From positions 62,001 through 126,000 of the forward strand of contig VZDJ01000100.1 of the NCBI GenBank assembly GCA_008694505.1: a stretch of 64,000 nucleotides of DNA. The letters are read 5' to 3'. Positions 23,901 to 38,900 of this stretch are shown here, one piece after another. Source of the DNA: Cyanoderma ruficeps (Eukaryota; Chordata; Aves; Passeriformes; Timaliidae). Every line of letters starts with the position of its first letter. The stretch's first letter is position 1. Position numbers and translations under genes: made by a program. Below the pieces are notes generated by a model. The model saw nothing but the letters and a program-made list of their open reading frames with translations, was not told the origin of the DNA and did not search any database.

Positions 23901-26900
23901 AGTGCACATACCATTGTTAGAGCTAAGAACTACTAGTATGAGAACTCCCCATGTTTTTGTCAGGAAGTTCATCCCCAGTTTGACAAACTTTTATTTTAAA
24001 CACATGGCATATCAAGTTGTTATTATTATTAAATATAAAATAATAGCCATGTTTTGACATAGCAGAAGACAGAAGGAGGTAAAGTTCTTGGTTCATATAT
24101 GTAAAGGGGACACCTTCAGTCTAAGATACTTTAGTACTTCTTTAAGCTGCTCATGTCCATCACAGCCCCAGTTAGCAGGCGCTAGCCTGGGTTCTTAGTT
24201 TTGAGCAGTGCAATATAAGAAGGATATAAAGCTATGAGAGAGCATCTGAGGGAGACAGTGCAGAGTCTGGAAGGAAAGCCCTATCAGCAGTGACAGCCTG
24301 GCTAAGAGGACACTGATGGGAGACCTCATGACAACCTACAGCTTCTTCACAAAGGAAAATGAAGGGGCAGGACTGATCCCTTCACTCTGGTGATCAGTGA
24401 CAGGACTTGAGGGAACGGCCTGAAGTTGTGTCAGGGCAAGTATAGGCTGCGTATTATGAAAAGGTTGCCCTGCCCAGAAGGACTTGGGATGCTGCTGGAT
24501 GAGAGGCTGGACATGACCCAGCCATGAGCACTCACAGCCCAGAAAGCCAAATGTGTCCTGGGCTGCACCCAAAGCAGCGTGGGCAGCAGGACAAGGGAAG
24601 GGATGGTGGGAATTCTCTCCCTCTGCTCTGCTCTGCTGAGACCCCACCTGGAACAGTGCATCCAGCTCTGGGGTCTCCAGCACAGGAAAGGCATGGAGCA
24701 AGTCTGGAAGAGGACCATGAGTATAATTAGAAGGATGGAGCACTTCTTCATGAGGAAGGATTGAGAGAAGTTCAGCCTGGGAAAGAGAGGGCTTAAGGAT
24801 TACCATTGTCTTCCTGTTCCTGAAGGGAGCCTAAAAGAGAAATTGAGAGAGACTGTTTACAAGAACATGTAGTGACAGGACAAGAGGGAATAGCTTCAGA
24901 CTGAGAGTAGGTTTATATTATTTGTTGGAAAGAAGTACTCTACCTGTACTTTACTTTACGAGGCACTGGAATAGTTGTCCAGAGAAGCTGTGAGTGCCTC
25001 ATCCCTGGAAGTGTTCAAGGCCAGGTTGGATGGGATTCTGAGCAACCTGGTCTAGTGAAAGATGTTTCTGCCCATTGCAAAGGATTTGGAACCAGATGAT
25101 CTTTAAGGTCTCTTGCAATCCAAGCCATTCTTTGTGTTCTATCCTATTATTGTGGTGGTGGCATGAGGTGATTTCAGGTTTGTCTGTGAAGCTAGAAATG
25201 AAGAGAATGAGATGGGAGAAGTAGAGTAAGTCTTTGAAGTGATGATGAGCCTAGTGGGGGCATATACATGCAGCAGGTGAGCTTCATACAGCTTTTGACA
25301 CTTCAATAACAGAAACATTTTCTAAAATGCTATGTTTAAGTTTCTATGTTATGTCTTTACATGGAAACACTTCTTTTTTGTTTGTTTTTATTTTCCTTAA
25401 AACTACCTCTATACAGAATTGTAAATTTTAAAAAAATGGCTTTGGGAAAAATTGTAAATATGATATTTCTGAATAAGCTTTTTCTTATGAACTGTAGATT
25501 TAACCAGTAAGTCACCAGGTGAGATAGTTTTTAACTGAAAAAAAAAACATTCTGTGGTGAACAGGTCTGAAGTTCCTGCCATCAGAACATCAAAATAATT
25601 ACTTTAACATTTAAACAAAAATTACTACTCAGTCTGCTCTTTTGGAATGAGTTTTCACTTAGATTGCTTTGGAACCTGCAGTTCGATATGCCAATTAGTA
25701 ATAAATGCTGCTCCTTTGATGGGAGGAATTACACTACTTGAATGTCTTGAAGCTGAAAGGGAAAGTGGACAGGAAGGGGCCCAAAAACCTACCAGTAATA
25801 AGTGATCATAAATAAATACATTATTATATTTAGTCTGCAGAATTATAAACGACATTTTGAATTATGAGGTGATGCCTGGTGTTCTGCTGGTTGCAGTGTG
25901 ATAACTGGATATTGGCTAAGAGTGGTGAACACAGTCTTTTGGTTGAGACTTTTATGAAACATCACCTAATTAATCACTTAATCACTTTGTGGGGAAAAAT
26001 GTCTTTGGACTGAAATCTCTATATTTTTCATTTTATTTATTTATTTTAAGGTGTGTAATGGTGTGATAGTATAGACCAGTCTTGGTAAAAATACTCGTTC
26101 ATGTAAAACCCCTGAAAACATGATCATCAGATTTCAAATTTATGTATCTAGCCTTCAGTTATTCTGCTTTTGTTTTCAAGTCCACAGTTTTTATTTAATA
26201 TGTTAGAAATCAGTAGAGGAGTTGGTTGTAAGGCGTGATCATTTTTGTCAGTGTAGGGAACTCTTCCATCTTCAGTTGCTGTGACATTGTGCTCTTGAAA
26301 CTTTTAGTCAATTAAAATGGTATCATTTTGATGCTTTTATCATTGTCCTGCTAACAGAGTGCTTGTTTGTGCTCTTAATTTTGTTGCTATCTTTCTGACT
26401 AACTTTTTAATGAGTGTACATTCCTTATTCTAAGACTTTCATCATTGAATGCTGCTTTCTTATGGTAATTGGATGATTCTCACTGTTGTTTCCACAAGTT
26501 TCTCCAGTTTAATTTTTTCCTCTATTTTCATCTGTTATTAATATCTAATAAAATTTCCAAGAAGATAGGAAGAAATTTCAAATTGAGCATTGCAGGACTT
26601 CATGAACTGACTCTGTAAATGTGCTAGATACATAAACATGCTCAGTGACAGTATAAACTTGAGTGAATAGAATTAATGCAAATAACAGGAGACTTAACAA
26701 GTCTGAGAGGACAGTTTTGCTTCTGTAAAACTAAGCTTCATGTTGCTACTCTTTCTATTTTTGCCTGTACAAAGTCCTTACTAAATGTTTTAGTAAAATT
26801 TTATCTGAAATCTTTTATTCTTCTGATTGTTCTATCTTCAAAATCTTCTATTCCCCCTTTCCAGAAATTTCAAAAATTAAAAGAAAACCTTTAAAGTCTC

Positions 26901-29900
26901 TGTCTCTAGTCTAAGAAATATATTACTTTTTCCTACTTTGCAAGAACTTTGGGTTTTTTGCTTTTAGATGTTTTTGTATCTCCATATTTCTTTGGTTTTT
27001 CAATCACAAACCACTGTTTGCTTGTTATGCAAGTCTTATGATGCACCTGTAAGCATGGAAAAAGAGCGACTTGCCACTTCTGTTGCTCAGTTTTAAATTG
27101 CATACATCTGTATTCTCTGCTAATACCTCTTCTGACTTTATAGTGTTTTACATGCATAGGATGCATGGGCTATGTTGTTTCATACTTCACTCATATGCTG
27201 TAAGTAGATAAAGCTTTACATTATTTTGGAGTGTGTTTTTTGTTTTCTTTGGGGTGTTTTTAATCTTTTTTTTATGCTCTTTAGGCATACGCATCAGGAT
27301 GTGACATTGTGATACTGGGGACTGACTTTGAAAGATTACAAATAATCCCTGGAGCAAAACATGGAAATATTCAAGTGGGATGTGTGGACTGCTCAATGCA
27401 ACAAGGGAAGGTATGTAGAACAGTGTTTTTTAATAATGTTCCAGCAATGTCATGTTAAGTACCTTCTTAGGAATGTGGACGCTTGCAAGTTAGGGCAAAT
27501 ATACTACAATGAAGAGTAAAATGACTTTGCTTTCTGTCTTTACTTGTAAGCAGCTTAGTAAATGTGAAATAGTAACCATATAAATATGATAAGTGGTTGT
27601 ATAAGATAGGACTGCACAGAAGGCTGTGGATTCAGGGCAAGAATTTCACTGAAAGATGACTAAGTTGAAAGCAAAAGTCATTTATTCACTATGGCTTTGC
27701 ACTACTGGGCATGTAATTGACATACTTTGATATGTTAGTGGCTGGCAGGAGATAAGTGCTTCCACAAAAATCACTTTCAGATTGTCCAGAAGAATGACAT
27801 CTGTTTCAAGCAGTTCATAAAGCCTATCTTGGATGAGGTTTGGTTTCTTGAATTCTTAGGTTTTATTTTTTGTAGGTAGGTCTGCCTCAGAAATGTATTT
27901 TAGACAACATTGGGTTTTAAGTCCTTTTAACTGAGCTTTTTTTAGATTTTCCTGTCAGAGTGAAAAAGAAGGAACCAGGTAATTGTTCACTGGGATGTCT
28001 CAATTATGTAACACCTCATTGGGATGTCACAGGGATTAAACTGTTGACCAATTCAGTAGGAACTCTGGATAACTATTTGCTCATGTAAGAGGGATTTTCT
28101 GCTCATTACTACAAACCTTATGAGCTGATGAAAGCTTTGGTTATGTTCTGATGTCCATGGTGAAACAAGACCCTGATGGAAACTGGTTTGTGATTACATG
28201 TGAACACTGTGCTGATGAAACTCTAGACACACCCTATTCCTGCTTTTTAGCATTTGAGTGATCAACCCTTGCAGTGATAGTAAAGGAAGACAAATGAAAA
28301 TGAGGAAATGTTCTCTGTGTCTCTGGCACCTCATAGCCATAGTCTACCTGGGTTTCTCCACTGGCTGCTGTTAGCTAGATTTTTTTTTGTGTGTGTGTGT
28401 GTGTTCACTGAGCATTATTTCTCTAAATTTGCAAGGTCATCTGGATTGTGTGATACCAATTCTGTATGCATTTAAATGACAAATTGTCCTTGAATTGTTA
28501 ATGAATGCACATGAACATATCATACTGTAAGGCTTACTTAGCTTCAGAATTTTTTCATTTCTTAAGTAGACCTGTGAGGTCATTTAGAGTATGCAAGTTG
28601 ATATTGTTTGTTGTAAGGAAACTGAGTGCGTTTCCACAGTGTCAAAGTACTAAACAGTGGATGGGTAGGAATTTCCTTATTAACCAGACTGATAATGCAT
28701 TTTCAGGTCATTCTTAAAAGGATAGAATTTCTTCTTAAACATTCTTCATCAGTACTGACACAGATTCCACTTTGGTTTTTCAAAATGTGCAATTCCAAGG
28801 CTCTCTGTGTGTCTTCACAGGAGAGGTGCTCCAGCTCTCTGACCATTTTTGTGTCTCATCTTTGAACCCGGCATGTCCATGTCTGCCTGGTGCTGGAGAC
28901 ACTGGATGTGGTACTCCACGTGGTGTCCCACTAGGGTAGGGAAATCACCCCCCTCATCCTACTGGCAACCTTCTTTTGGAGCAGTCCAGGACATGGTTGA
29001 CTTTCTGGGCTACAGACACATGCTGCCAGCTCATGTACAGTTTTTTTTGTCCACCAGTACCTCCAGATCCATGTCCACAGGGTGGTTCTTCATCTGCTAA
29101 TTGCCCTAGTCTGTATTGATGATATTGATTCTGACTGACCCAGGTGCAAGGCCTTGCCCTTGGACTTACTGAAGTAGATCATGGTCACAGCTGCCAAGGT
29201 CCCTCTGGATGGCATCCCGTTCCACCAGCCTGTTGCCTGCCCCACACAGCCTGGTGTTGTCAGGGAACTTGGTGAGGGTGCTCTTGATCCCACCCTTATT
29301 CTTTTTGATGGAGTGCAGCTCAGTGAAGATGCAGGCTGTGTGCAGCAGTTGCTCTGGACACTACAAGCTGAGCATTTTGGAATGCTAATATTAGTTAATC
29401 TTTAAAACCCACTATACAATAAAATAGGGAAAAATGTTCACATTTGGAGAAAAGGAAAAAAATCTAATGAATATGAGTTTATATAATTTTTTTGCTGTTG
29501 GGTGTGGAATGGAATTATTAGAGAATACAACAGTAAATGAGGTAGTTAAAGAGAATTAGAGAGGGCAGATATTAGTCTGAGAAGCAAAATGCCTGAAGAA
29601 ACTTTTTCCTTGCAAATGTGACAAAATTATTCTTGGCATTTTTGGGTCAGGCTGATGTTAGTAAGATAGAAATTTATTTAACTATCTGTTCTTCTAATGC
29701 AGAGGGTTTCTCTTAAATCTATGGATCTGTGGATTTTAGGATCTCTATGAATCTTTGTGCTTGTATAGATCTTAGGTATGACAGTTTAGTTTGGTTTCCT
29801 TTCAAGTTTTTGTGATTGATACTAGAATTAAAATATTTTTTATAAAGTGAATCTCACTTTCATTATTATTGTTAAAGGAAAACTGTGAATATTTTCAGAA

Positions 29901-32900
29901 TTTTGCAGAAATAGAAAATTGATTGTTACAGTGTATCATATCTGTAGATGTTCTCCTTTTAACAACCACCACTTCAAAATGCAGGATGTCCATTGCTCAT
30001 GACCTATGCAGACTCCTTAATTTTTGTAAACCTGTAATTCAGAATACCTTTGGGGAACATTGCCATATGACAGTTCTCTCAGGGTTCTCTACCTAAGGTC
30101 TTTAACATACATTTGGCTTGTTTTGGCCCTTCCTAGCAAGTCTTCTAGGCTTGCTTTCATATAGATATGTTGAGATCAAATGCTATTAATTTTGTCTAAA
30201 TGCAAGTTTGAGGTGGGTGATAGTCTGTGATGAAACAAGGCTTTTAAACACCAACTTAAAACTGACCATATTGCAACTCTTTTTGAACTGTTTTATGTTC
30301 GCCTTTAGTAGTAGTTTTATTTGCAATTTTCTGCATTGGGTGTTTTCCTTGCATAGTTTGAATCTTTTGAAATAACTTTTTAAAAGATAGCCTGTTCTAA
30401 TGCTAGGGAAGTACACGTAAGTACTCTGTGTGCTGGTTCTGTGTCTGAGAATGTGACCTCTGTTTTGAGTGTTTACATAAATTAATATGGAAAAAATATT
30501 GCTAATAATTTGATTTTTAAAAAATAAAGTACTTGTCCTGCTGTACTCTCAGTAGTTCATTGTGGTTAATGACTAAATGGAGGATTGTATTTTTATTATT
30601 GACAACACTGGGTTAGTGATTTTTGGTAAATGTAATTTTCTGTTTTCAAAAGGAAATACAGATTTACCTACAAGCAGGGTTAAAAAATAAAGTCAACCAT
30701 TTGCATCTTGTTCTTTTTTGTTCAGCTTGTTTATTTTATGTGTGATTATATATATATAATTATATATTACTTTAGATTGCAGCTTCTTACGGAAAGGTGA
30801 TTTGTATCTTTGAGCCAGTTAGTGTCTTGAAGCAGAACAGCACTCATCATAATGTAAGTACTTCACCAGTCTTTAATTTATTTCAGCGGTTACAAAACCT
30901 GATTGATTTTACTGGTTTGCTTTAAGGCTGAAGTTTTTGATGTCTTCTTTTAATGCTAGAATAAAATTGAGACATAAAAAGCTGGTCCTTGGGAACTGAA
31001 AGTAATGGTGGGGTAAGGACAGAGGCTTGTAATTTGAAATAGTTTTAAGAAAGGTAGGCTTTACTATAATGCTTTGTATTACTTGCTTATGTAACCCTGC
31101 AGTTCATAACCAAAATATTCTAGAACCCAAAAGATGTACACAGTACCATTCTGCCATGAGTGTAGCCATTAAAATAGGAATTCTTTTTTGAACCATCCTG
31201 TGTAGCCTTTATGTTTTGAGGCTTTTTACAAGTTCTTACTTTAACTTTTCATTGTGAAATTACATGCCCTAGACCAAATTGTAATTGTTTCAGAAATCTG
31301 TGGCTTTTTTAAAATATCTAACTGAATGGTTATACTTCAGTGTTATAATGGTGAACAAGAACAATATTTATTCTCTTGGGGCTTACTTTTGGTGACAGTG
31401 GTTTAGTGATTTACATGGAGAATTTTGATTTCTGAATAATAATATGATTTAGAGCAAGTTGCTTAACCATGCTTCTTACATGAAGAGCCATATGGCTATA
31501 ATTAGAAGCATTAGATTCTAATTAAAGTTAGCTTGTTGATACGAGAACTTTGAGAGCAATTGCTCAAGGAGCTTCTGTCTCCCTCTTCAGGGGTTTGGTG
31601 TCCATTTTGTATTAACAAATTGTTTATATGACCATTTAGTGGATTCTCCTCTTTATACTAACCAACTCAGTCATAAGATTCTTGATGTACATGTAAACTT
31701 GTGATATATTATGTATTAATTAAATAGCTGGAAATGAACACCTATGTAATAATTTACATCACTGTAAAGCAGTGGAATAAAATTACAGCAAGATGTGGGT
31801 TCTCACACTCTAATGAACACTTTGGATAGACTGCTCTTGTTTTTGGTCCCACCTCATTTTTCAATCCATCCTGAATGTTTTTCTGTACTGGTAAACAGTA
31901 CACTTAGTTTGAAACCTCAGAGTTGGCGTAGTAACTGTAAGCAGTAGTGGAAGCACTCACCACCCACAATTTACTTTCAAATGTTTATAGTTGAAGAAAT
32001 ATTCTATTACTTCATTCTTTCAGCTGACTTTTATGCAATAGTTTACAGCATATTGTTCAAAGTTATTGGAAGATTGTGTCTGTCTCCCATTTACTGGGAT
32101 GCTTAGGCTCAAAAAAAAAGCCCCAAAAAACAGCTTTGCAAATACTCTCTTTAGGTCCTTATCTGCTGCTTCTTACTGTCTTTTGCCAAACTTGTGAAAG
32201 ACTGAGTTGCCATATTTTAACTTCACATCTAATTTTTTTGATGTTTTTGGGGTGAGAGATGACTACTTTTAAAAAAGTCTGTGAATTAAGAAAGAAACCT
32301 GTTGTCTCCTAATCTTATTTCCTGAAATGTTTTCAGTTTCTTCTCTAAATCAAAACATCAAGCTGTTGTGGTCTATTGCAGAAACAGACAACATAAATAC
32401 TTTGTGAACTTAATCCTCAACTTGTTCTAGAGAGTGAAGTAGTGATGCAAAAGCTAAAGATATTTGACTGTCTGGTTGTATATTAAAAAAGGAGTGGAGG
32501 GGAAGTATCACGTGGTTTTTTGATCTTTCTGAACTCCTAATTCATTAGTGAGGCAGATACCAAGCATCAGGTGCATTTAACTTGTGTCATTTTTGATATC
32601 TTTGCCTTGTTCCCTTACTTCCTCCTAAAAAAAAAATCTCAAATTCCGGTAGAGATTTTATATACTACTACTTTTTTTCAATCTAAACTTTTAAAATAAG
32701 AAATTAAAGACCTCTGTAAGTATGGTCACGTTAGTGAAAAGCTATTTTGTTTTAACAACAAAATTAATCAATTTTTATTAGATAAGCAGTAACTTATGTT
32801 AAACTTCTTCATAACTTTTGGAAAATGAAGAGGTACTATTTATATAACAAAAAGAAGATGGGGGAGAATGAGGTGTTTTCATGCTAATGTTTGTAAATAC

Positions 32901-35900
32901 TTGAAATTTCAGGTGTTACATTATCAGTGGCAGAAGAATGCTCAAATCTCACTGGAAGCCATAGCACACAATCTAACATGGGATCCCACAGGTACGAACA
33001 GGTTAAAAGAAACACTTTTCTGTTTGACACTGCACGTAATTTTTTAATTTAAACTTTGTCATTCCTTGTGGACAAGGAAAAGGTTTTTGTTCTGTTGTAG
33101 CATTATAGAGAACACCAAAGTGGAGTGAAATAGACCTTTTGTCACTTACTACAGGAGAACTAACATACTAAGTGCAGCTGTATGGTTTGGCTTGATTATT
33201 TTTATCTGAGCAGATCAGAAAGCATGGCTTAAATGGTAAATACTTGTTGAGAAAGACTAATGTCTGCAGTAGACCTAAACATTTCTTTTAGAGAATAACT
33301 AAAATTTGATTAATTTTCATGGTTTGAACTGTAGATGCTGAAATCTACCAAAAAAATCTAGAAAAGGTATATCTGTCAGATTTTTTCCTGATGTTTCAGC
33401 TTTGCAGAACTTTTTTTTCTCTCTCTTCACCAAAGTCTATAGTTTGCTACTTGCTTGTAGTTAGATTTTCATAAATATCTGTTCCAGGTACTCGCCTTCT
33501 GACTGGTTCCAGTTGTCTTCAACTGTGGTCCAATGTTTCTTTGGATAACCCTGCTGACAGTGACAGTACTGAAAGAACAGGTGTTGAACTTGGAGAGTGG
33601 AGGTGTATCTGGCAATGCAAGTAAGAAATTACTTAAAGACAAGTAATTCCTTTTTCTTTACTGATTTGTACCCTTGAGATTAAATACTTAGTGTAGTTGA
33701 GTGAAATGCTATTGCATGCTGTTACTTGATAAATATTATCGATGTGAGATAAACTTTAATCATATCTCCCTTGACTATGTGACACTCTCTTCTCTTTCAA
33801 GATCAATTGCAGTTGGTTTTGGGACAGTTCTTCAGTTACAGAGAGCAGTAGTAAAATACTGAGGGAAGGCTAATATTGAACCTTTCCAATGGGCACTCTT
33901 CCTTGTAGAAGAAATGAGGTGAAAGCTGTGTAACTAAAAATTATTGTGCACAATAATTTAATCTGCACCATTGCTGATTAAAATAAGCTTCCTTCTATGT
34001 TCAGTGCATTCTTCATGTGGGAGCAATGTACCATATGCCATCTTCTAAAGAAGTTTCCCAAAGTAGCTGACTGGGCAGACCCACCTGAAGTTACTCTTTG
34101 TGAAGCATTCAGAATTCTAGTAGATAGTTCTATAGGTAGTTTTCTGGACATACCAGAAAAACATCCATTTTATGATCCTTCAGTTGTTCCTTTTTCTCTG
34201 TACTTGAACTTTTATCAATGACATGTTTAAAAACTCAAGATCATCCAAATGACGAGTGAAAAACTTTTTTTGTGTGTGTGTGTGGTAAACTTTCTAAATA
34301 GAAGACGTTGAAGGCTTACTCTGTTTCTTTAGGCATCTTTGAGTGCTCATTTCTTAGCTTAATAACTAATGCCATTGAGTATGGCTCTAGAATCAGGAGT
34401 TCTGGTAACAGTAGACAAGATCATACAGAGAGTGCTTTGCTTCTGTCTCTTCTATAACAGGTTTTGCATTTATATCACATATAAAGAATTATCAAAGTCT
34501 TCTTAGCTCTCCACCTGTTTTCCTCTTTTAAACTTTCTTTGTCAGAGATAAAGCTGAATGTTGCCTTCTTTGAATGAGTAGGTTCTGGAAAGGGTCAACA
34601 GAACTTGCTTATTTTGTGTGCCTTTTATGCCTGTATGTCTTCTTGTATTTGTACTGCAATTAGATTTAGAATAGGTTTTTCTTGTAAAGTCTTCCAGAAA
34701 GTTATTTTGCCCCTGGCATTACCCTTTTTTAATGCCTGAAGAAAACATTCCCAAATGTTTTCATATTTGCTCCCATAGGAGAATTTTGCTTAGACCTGGG
34801 TGGACTTCTTTGATACAGGTCTCCTGTAATCAACTTGCTCTGGTTACTGCACATAATAAATGCATCCTGCTTTTGTTGACCTTAACTTAATCCCTGTTGA
34901 AAGTTAGGCCTAAACAACTGTTACAGGTGTATTAAATTCAAGATGAGAATATACACTCTGTATCTGTGCTGTCCAATTAAACTTTTGTATGTTCTTCTTG
35001 CTATTGATAAGCTTTGTTACTTAGTCAATAACTCAGTACTTCAGACTCTGTAAAAGAAGCTTATTTATTAGTACATCCAATTAAAGTAAAATGCTCCAAA
35101 ATTTAACTGGATAATTAGGTTTAGAATATTTTCGTGTAGCATCTTATAGCAGTGTGACTAGTCATGTGAAAGCTACTTTCAGATACTTTTTAACTACATT
35201 ATTGCTTTTACACTGCTCTGTTTTCTTAAGTTGTAATTGTAGGAAGTGTAAGAAGTGGAGGTATCTTTCAGAGAAATTGGAAGATCATATGGTACAACAT
35301 AGCCCAGTTTGACATCCATATCATCATGAAATGGAAGTAGAGCAGTTTAATCTGTTAGCAGCTGCTTTTCTGCCATGTTTTTTTTTTTTGAATATTGGAT
35401 ATTCAGTTACAAGAGTTTGGTTTTCTGGATCACTACAGCCAGGTACTGTACATGGGTTTACATCTTGGTCTTTTGGACTTTGTTAAAACTTAACTGTTTC
35501 ACAAAACACAGTACACACTTGTATTTAAGAATTAAAAAACTTTTATGCATTCAAGGAAAAAAAATGTTTAGGATTCTATAAGAGTTGATAAAATTTGCTT
35601 TCTCTTTTTAATTGTCTTTATTCCATAGAACTGCTTCTCAAGTTTGTTTAATGAAATTCTCACCAGATGGGGAGTTTTTTGCTACTGCTGGAAAGGTAAG
35701 CTTTTTTTTCCTTATAGCTTTGTACTGATTCAGATAAGGTATTAAAGCAAACCAGCAAACACATGAAAAAAAGAGATTACTTTATGAAAAAAAATCATAA
35801 TTTTTTAATAGTTTTTTCATAATTTTGTGTAGTCTGTCTATGTGTCTTTACATTTTGGTAAACATGAATTTGATAGAAAGGTAGTTTGAGGCAGGGAGGT

Positions 35901-38900
35901 AATGCACCAAGTATTCACTGCTTACTATTCTAAAATAATCATTTTTAATTTGTACCAAATTATAAGACATCAGAAAAAGAAGAGTTTTGGGGAATGGGAG
36001 AAATCTGTGGATGAGGTCACTGCTAGATATCCTGCTAGTGAGGAAGTATAATCAAAATACCAGAAAATATTTAAAAAATCAAAAATAGCTCTTACATATG
36101 TTTTCGTGTAAACATATCTGTATGCTCTTTTGTATCCACAGAAGAGAATTCACATTCCCCTTCATAGGTGTACTGGCACGTGGTTCATGACAGTGTTTGT
36201 GGCCAGTCTTGCTTATTTAGTTCCATCTGCTCAACCCTGACCAGTTTATCAGCGAAAGCAGAACCCCTTGGCAAAATGAGCAAAAAAATTAAAGCAAAAT
36301 GTCGGTCTTTTGTTTTCCTGAAACAAAGTAATCTTTTATTTATAGTCCAAAACTTGTTGTTCAGATTTTGTAAGAGAATAATGTCCTTACAAGTCAAAGC
36401 AGGAAAAAAAGTCAAGATCATGTAGAGAATTCAGTGAACACATGTGACAAACCCATACAAGAACATATATTACTTGTTAAGGAATTTGAGTGAGAGAAGT
36501 AGTTGCTTTCTGCATCAAGTTTCTGCTACCAGCTACAGAACCTAGGAGAGGCTGCAGAGTTACTAGATACAAAACAAAATGCTAGTATGTAATGTTAATA
36601 TCGGTTGTTGATATTAGTGAAAACCTGATTTAAGTGTTGCGGAATCCTGAGCAGTAGTAACTGGACAGAATGTGTTTCAGGCTGAAGAATAAAAGACAGT
36701 TTTGCAATTTTTTCTAGTCTGTCTTGGAAGCATGAATGAAAAATTAATGTGTACACATAAAAAGAAGTTAGAACAGTGTTTGTTTTAGTAATAATGTGCA
36801 ACCTGGCTGTGTTTGAGTCATAATCTCCCTTAACACATGCTTGAAAAACAAGGAGTTGAAGGTGATTCAGTCTGCAAATAAATCTTGCTTTTGAAAGGTA
36901 GTTGTCAGGCATATTTTTGTGACTCATAATGTGCATCAGGAATACATCTGTTGAGTAATGTATGTCTTTATTAGTTGTGTTTGTTTTTTCCTTTAAAAGC
37001 TGCCATTTCAGGTCATCATGCTTGATTGGAAGACTAACTTTTGAGACACTTGCTATCTTTAAAGAAGAGATAAAGATGTAACAAATATGTAAAATTGCCT
37101 AGATTTCTTTTTCTAGGGAAACTACTCCAATTAACAAACTTCCAACAAATAAAGTGAAATACTAGGCTTTCTTCATTGATTATTATCTATCATGATAAAA
37201 CCAAAGCAATAAGTTCTCCATTCTTTCTGTGTTTATTTGAATTTGTATTGCTTGTTGCATGTTCTTTGACACCTTTAACCATCACAGAAAGGAGAGCCAT
37301 GTTTCAGATAAATAAAATTCTTTGAGTATATGTTTTATGTAAAAAGCAGGTGTTTTGTTATTGTCAGCAATATATATATGTAGTCCACCTTTTTTTGATG
37401 GGTAGGAGTTAATGTTTATTTCACAAGTCAAATGTAAATGGTTTAATGTTTTCTAATGTTACAATTTGATGGAATAGTGGAAAAATGAATTAATCTGCAA
37501 ATAACTTATATAAGGTTAATGTTATTGCTGAGTTTTTAACTCTAATGTCTTATGTCCTGTTATCTTACATTATAAATTCCTTCAAAGCAAATTACTGAAT
37601 AAGTAAGAAAATCAGTAAGTAGGAAATTAGTAACATGCTTTTTACCACAAATGCCTACGTTTTTTATCATACCTGCCTGGAGAATCTTTGAAGCACATGT
37701 GTTTCTGTGTCTTGCTCTTTTACTTAACTTTTTGTGAGGGACAGTGCTGGTCAGCAAAATCGACCCGTCTCCTCCCCCCAGCAGGGTCATATTATGCCTA
37801 CCCAGGTTGTTTCAGTATTTTAGTGCCATTGCCATTAAACAGTTGATCAACAGCTTGCAAATCTAGGTCCAGATTAATTTATTTAGTCCTTGAAGGCATA
37901 ATCAATTTATGTGTGTATCTGAAAAAAGCAGGCTGAGCAGTACTGAGCGTGGGTTTTGAGATGTTGTCTATGACCTTTGTTTGTTTTCCTAACAGTTAAA
38001 TTCGTGCAGGGGGTATGGGTGGTTTTCTGACGAGGTAGAATTAGTAGTATTTACATTTGAATATCGTCTCAGGCTGGTGCGAGTTGTGGTTTTGCAATTA
38101 AAAATTGGCAGCTAATCAGGACTGACATGAAATCCAAGTTAGTAATGGCAAGGGTTAAATGGAAGCTCTGCTGCTGTGTTTTCTTTAAGATCAGGTTTTA
38201 AAGTTGTATTTGAGGAACTGTCTGTCTCTGATCAGAAAAGCATTTTACTTTAAAAAAAAATGAAACCTCAATAGATGTACCCAAAAGTACTTGAAGTGCA
38301 TCATAGTCTTATTTACTGTCCTTTTTGTCTTTCCACAGGATGACTGTCTTGTGAAAGTGTGGTACAATGCAGAGAACTGGCGGTCAGCCATAGCACCACC
38401 AGCTGCCAGTCCAGAAAACCAAGCAAAAGAACTTGATTTTTCATTTGTTTATTTGGCTCATCCTCGATCAGTAAATGCATTTTCATGGAGAAAGACCAGT
38501 AAATTCATGCCACGGTGAGTAGTTCTAATAACTAGTTCATAAATTGCCCAAAAACCCCCACAAACTATAGAGAGTCTGCCTCTCTCTACAATCAACAGTC
38601 ACACAATTGTATGGTTTACTTCTGTTACTGAGTTGTGCATACCTTTTGTACTGTTTCTGCTTTTGAGAGGATGGTATGTATCCTCTTACCTGGGAAAGAA
38701 CTAAAAATTAGAAGTTTCACAGACTGACTTAGGCATTGAAATAAATGCGAAATCAGCTCTTGAAAAGTCATGTCTTTTGCGTTTTTTTTTTTGATTGCAC
38801 CAGGTGACCATTCATGCATTTAATCCTGATTTGTCCTGTCCTGATGGAATCAGAGCAAAAGTCCTATGACTTGAATCCTCTTTCACATACATTCAAATAT

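Larger units (their letters stand above)
17972..27284 (+). other. DMXL1 intron 1 (9.3 kb)
   Basis: Starts in the CpG island (E-box at 18213-18218). Holds two hairpins (22765-22804 and 23307-23353) and a two-part CR1 at 24205-25145. No other gene recognised. First introns are common sites for enhancers, but none is identifiable here. Confidence 0.9.
27411..30775 (+). other. DMXL1 intron 2 (3.4 kb)
   Basis: Contains a T9(GT)8 microsatellite at 28380-28404 and an antisense CR1 at about 28820-29310. Nothing else recognised. The 3' end is an alternating AT tract immediately before exon 3. Confidence 0.9.

Noticed and set aside
24336..24806. 156-codon frame on the - strand, and overlapping frames on both strands
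   Set aside because: Lies inside the CR1 fragments and runs antisense to the element's own reading direction, so it is not a host gene.
28849..29405. Frames of 67-83 codons on both strands
   Set aside because: Mostly within the antisense CR1 fragment, frames broken, no host gene recognised.
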